NCBI RefSeq assembly: GCF_022524345.1
Contig: NZ_JAKWJU010000001.1
Coordinates: forward strand, 1-17,839
Reading direction: 5' to 3'
Length of the DNA: 17,839 bases
DNA from: Streptomyces marispadix
GTDB taxonomy: Bacteria; Actinomycetota; Actinomycetes; Streptomycetales; Streptomycetaceae
The notes beneath the pieces are model-generated. The model was given only the letters and a program-made list of their open reading frames with translations. It was not told the origin of the DNA and made no database searches. Numbering within the stretch: the first letter of the stretch is position 1; each line of letters begins with the position of its first letter. The translations under genes and the position numbers were made by a program. Shown piece by piece: positions 15,508 to 17,839 of this stretch.

Positions 15508-15939
15508 TCACTCCGTGAAACGCAGAACGTAGCGGCGCTGCCAGGGCGTCTCCACCGCACGGGGATCGTAATGGCGCCGCACAAAGGCCACGGCCTCGGC
15601 CGCCGGGACACCGTCGAGGACAGCCAGACACGCCAGCGCGGTACCGGTACGACCCCGGCCCCCACCGCACGCGACCTCCACCCGCTCCGCCCCGGCCCGC
15701 GACCACGCCTCACTCAACACCGCCAACGCCTGAGGACGGCTCACGGGCAGCCGGAAATCGGGCCAGCGCAACCAGCAGAAATCCCACGGCACATGAGACG
15801 GCTCCTTGCCCAGCAAGAACACCGAAAACGCCGGGACAGGCCCCGGCGGCAACGGACGGCGCAGCGCCCGTCCACGCAACAGACGCCCCGAGGGAAGACG
15901 CACCACCCCGCCTCCCGCCGGATCCCAAGTACCGCTCAC
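15508..15939 (-). CDS. Small protein-tyrosine phosphatase family protein
   Basis: A 143-residue protein typical of a Streptomyces phosphatase family. Seen: the active-site loop CGGGRGRTG with nucleophile Cys91 and Arg97, preceded by RVEVA rather than the usual VHCx; a WPD-like loop RWPDFRLP with Asp61 as likely general acid; and a conserved tail YDPRAVETPWQRR. The GTG at 15937-15939 is preferred over longer frames because the sequence from SGTWDP onward matches the family's usual N-terminus and the upstream extension is not protein-like. A TAGCCT hexamer 7 bases before the GTG suggests leaderless transcription. It is divergent from the arsC-like gene. Target is unknown; dual-specificity or phosphosugar activity is possible. 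Confidence 0.82.
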   Translation of the reverse strand: MSGTWDPAGGGVVRLPSGRLLRGRALRRPLPPGPVPAFSVFLLGKEPSHVPWDFCWLRWPDFRLPVSRPQALAVLSEAWSRAGAERVEVACGGGRGRTGTALACLAVLDGVPAAEAVAFVRRHYDPRAVETPWQRRYVLRFTE

Positions 15940-16009
15940 AGGGCCCAGGCTAGACCCCCAGGCGGGACGCAGCCCCCGGCCTGAAGCGGCCCGCGCAGCC
16001 ACAACAGGA

Positions 16010-16037
16010 ATGAGCAAAAAGGGATGAGCAAAAAGGG
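16010..16037. repeat. Two tandem copies of a 14-bp unit
   Basis: ATGAGCAAAAAGGG occurs at 16010-16023 and 16024-16037, followed by ATGATGGG. It is an unusually A-rich spot between the divergent phosphatase and arsC-like genes and might contain upstream-promoter or leader sequence. The ATG codons here are out of frame or have no good ribosome site. Confidence 0.6.
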
Positions 16038-16077
16038 ATGATGGGCGCACCAGCCGAGGAAGGGACCGGAGAAGAAC

Positions 16078-16418
16078 ATGGAGATCTGGATCAACCCCCA
16101 CTGTTCCAAATGCCGTTCCGCACTGTCACTGCTGGACGCGGAAGGCGCCCACTACACCGTACGGCGCTATCTCGAACACCCCCCACCACCACCGAACTGG
16201 AAGACGTCCTCACACGACTGGAACTGGAACCCTGGGACATCACCCGCACCCACGAACCCGCCGCCACAGACCTCGACCTCGCCTCCTGGCCACGCACCCC
16301 AGACAACCGCACACGCTGGATCGAAACACTCGCCGCCCACCCCACCCTCATCCAACGCCCCATCATCACCGCCCACGACGGAACCACCGTCATAGCCCGC
16401 ACACACCACAAACAGTGA
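16078..16418 (+). pseudogene. ArsC-family (arsenate reductase-like) protein with homopolymer frameshift
   Basis: The first frame (ATG 16078, ribosome site GGAGAAG) begins MEIWINPHCSKCRSALSLLD, the thioredoxin-fold start of ArsC/Spx proteins, with catalytic Cys9 in NPHCSKCR. The match then continues in another frame: TTTELEDVLTRLELEPWDIT, then WIETLAAHPTLIQRPIIT, ending at TGA 16416-16418. The switch falls at a run of six C (16179-16184); seven C would give EHPPTTTELEDVL and a normal protein of about 113 residues. Family role: thiol-dependent reduction of arsenate, or a related thiol reductase. There are no other ars genes nearby, so arsenic resistance is not implied. A sequencing error is the simplest explanation; if real, the gene is inactive. 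Confidence 0.8.
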
Positions 16419-16556
16419 AAACCGCACTCCAACACGACACACCACAAACACCCAACTAAAACCCCCACACAAACACCCAACAGACGCGGACAAGCACCCA
16501 ACCGATACAGAACCCCCAGACAAGCACCCGACAGATACAGAAACCCCCGGGGGGCC
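16419..16556. other. Non-coding stretch with A/C-rich + strand and a 30-bp repeat
   Basis: The + strand is almost free of G from 16419 to about 16480. Two copies of a 30-bp unit beginning GACAAGCACCC and containing GATACAGAA lie at 16489-16518 and 16519-16548, followed by a CCCCCGGGGGG palindrome-like run. No gene seen. Confidence 0.55.
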
Positions 16557-17640
16557 GCTCAACCAGCAGCACCATGACCGACGTTGACGCTGCGACGGCC
16601 GTTGACGCTATGACCGGCGGCGGCCCACCCCTGCGACCCCAGCACCCCACCAACACCGCACACAACAACAACAGATGCGACACACCACTCACCGGAACCG
16701 GCGAAAGCCGCCACCCCACCCCAGACCGTCCGGACGTCACCGGCCGAAACCACCCCGAGCCGCTCAACCAGCAGCGCCATAACCGACGTTGACGCTATGA
16801 CGGACGACGGCCCGCCCCCTGCGATCCCAGCCCCACAAAGCACGGCACCAGCGGCCCACCCCCTGCTCCCAGCACCCGACCAACACCGCACACAACGACA
16901 ACAGATGCGGCGGCACACCGTCACCGGAATCGGTGACGTCCGTACTCGACCGAGACGGTCCGGCCGTCACCGGCCGACCCCCCGGGTCTGCTCAACCAGC
17001 AGCGCTTTTACGGCTGTTGAGGCCCCGCAGCAGTCCCACGAAGCGCGGCACCGGCGAAGCCAGCACCTGCTCCCAGCACCCAACCAACATCACCGCGGAC
17101 GACGAGAACAGATGCCGCAGGCCACCCACCAGAAACAGCGAAAGCCGCCACCCCACCCCGGACCGTCCGGACGTCACCGGCCGACCCCCCCCGGGTCTGC
17201 TCAACCAGCAGCGTCATGACGGCCGTTGACGCTATGACGGACGACGGCCCGCCCCCTGCGATCCCAGCCCCCGACCATCACCGCAGACGACGGGAACAGG
17301 TGCGGCAGGCCGCTCACCGGAACCGGCGAAAGCCGCCACCCCACCCCAGACCGTCCGGACGTCACCGGCCGAAACCACCCCGGGCCGCTCAACCAGCAGC
17401 GTCATGACGGCCGTTAACGCTATGACGGACGACGGCCCGCCCCCTGCGATCCCAGCCCCCAACCAACACCACAGACGACAGGAACAGATGCGGCAGGCCG
17501 CCCACCGGAACCGGCGAAAGCCGGCACTCGACCGAGGAGGTCCGGACGTCACCGGCCGACCCCCCCGGGTCTGCTCAACCAGCAGCGCCATGACAGCCGT
17601 TGAGCCCCGCAGCCACGATATGCCCGCCACGCCCGCCACG
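16557..17640. repeat. Array of long degenerate tandem repeats, five full and one partial
   Basis: Each unit opens with GCTCAACCAGCAGC; starts are at 16557, 16762, 16990, 17199, 17387 and 17573, giving spacings of 205, 228, 209, 188 and 186 bp. Shared blocks in order: an ATGACGG/CCGTTGACGCTATGACG cluster, a block ending CTGCGATCCCAGCCCC, a variable centre containing GAACAGATGCGGC, CCGGCGAAAGCCGCCACCCC, and GACCGTCCGGACGTCACCGG, which contains the palindrome GTCCGGAC. Units 4 and 5 are the most alike; units 2 and 3 carry variable or missing segments. Minus-strand frames across it encode repeated peptides but shift frame between units, so I treat it as non-coding. Confidence 0.8.
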
Positions 17641-17839
17641 CACCGAAGGAAACCGGGCTTACCCCACGGACAGGAGCGGCGCCCGCAGACGACACACCAG
17701 ACGACTGGTCCACAACAATCCCCTCTCAAAAACACACACAACACGCACGCACCCCTCAACAGACCAATACACCCCACAAAACTCATCACCCACCCCCAAA
17801 CACAAACCCGGCACACCCCCACAGCCCCCCACGCGGCAC
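17641..17839. other. Non-coding right edge, A/C-rich + strand
   Basis: After the last repeat unit the + strand is rich in A and C, especially 17715-17839 (runs such as ACACACACAACACG). No open frame with protein character, RNA gene or hairpin was seen. Confidence 0.45.

Noticed and set aside
15940..16101. Longer 197-residue start for the phosphatase
   Set aside because: The extra N-terminal part is not protein-like and crosses the A-rich 14-bp repeat; the GTG at 15937-15939 fits the family N-terminus.
16557..17640. CRISPR-like or insertion-sequence origin for the long array
   Set aside because: Units are about 200 bp with no regular spacers, and no transposase or terminal inverted repeats were seen.
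16557..17822. Several minus-strand open frames of 60-200 codons in the repeat array
   Set aside because: Their similarity to one another follows from the DNA repeats; frames shift between units and there are no ribosome sites.

Overview
The window is high-GC, with codons ending mostly in G/C, GTG/TTG starts, a LacI regulator, a GH43 arabinanase-like enzyme and the tiny actinobacterial ribosomal protein bL37. All of this fits a Streptomyces-type actinomycete. A tap-tpg operon (telomere-associated protein plus terminal protein) indicates a linear replicon, either a chromosome arm or a linear plasmid.

Layout. (1) 1-301: end of an unknown protein, then flanking DNA. (2) 302-5354: the telomere-maintenance locus on the minus strand. 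A full-length Tap-like gene (3087-5354) is followed by a frameshifted tpg (copy C). An insert carrying an inverted, decayed tap/tpg copy (B) and about 860 bp of unrelated DNA separates this from an intact tpg with a short tap tail (copy A). Copies A and C are direct repeats of about 800 bp. Removing 1102-3322 would rebuild one intact tap-tpg operon, so this is either a recent rearrangement or an assembly chimera. (3) 5355-6958: tap promoter, a small PH-like hypothetical gene (minus), and non-coding DNA. (4) 6959-8341: BBE-type FAD oxidoreductase. (5) 8342-10195: about 1.5 kb of C-rich DNA with no convincing gene, then the 25-residue bL37 gene and a strong terminator. (6) 10196-15372: a secreted GH43 glycosidase with a LacI-type operator in its promoter, an alpha/beta hydrolase, a LacI-family repressor, and an SDR oxidoreductase broken by a frameshift. 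(7) 15411-16418: an 18-bp tandem repeat, a small protein-tyrosine phosphatase (minus), and a divergent ArsC-like gene broken at a C homopolymer. (8) 16419-17839: non-coding DNA with strongly A/C-biased + strand and an array of five to six degenerate 186-228 bp tandem repeats.

How the parts may work together. Tap and Tpg would cap and prime the replicon ends. The Tap here is unusual: its polymerase-like C-terminal half matches classical Tap as I recall it, but its N-terminal half is a Phd-antitoxin-like segment plus a DnaB/RecA-like domain lacking the Walker A lysine. The GH43 enzyme and LacI repressor look like an arabinan-utilisation pair, linked by the operator. The other enzymes appear to be single accessory genes.

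Caution: several single-base or 4-base indels (tpg copy C, copy B, SDR, arsC) and G runs of 11 and 19 bases raise the possibility that part of the left end reflects sequence or assembly error. All assignments are by eye, without searches.
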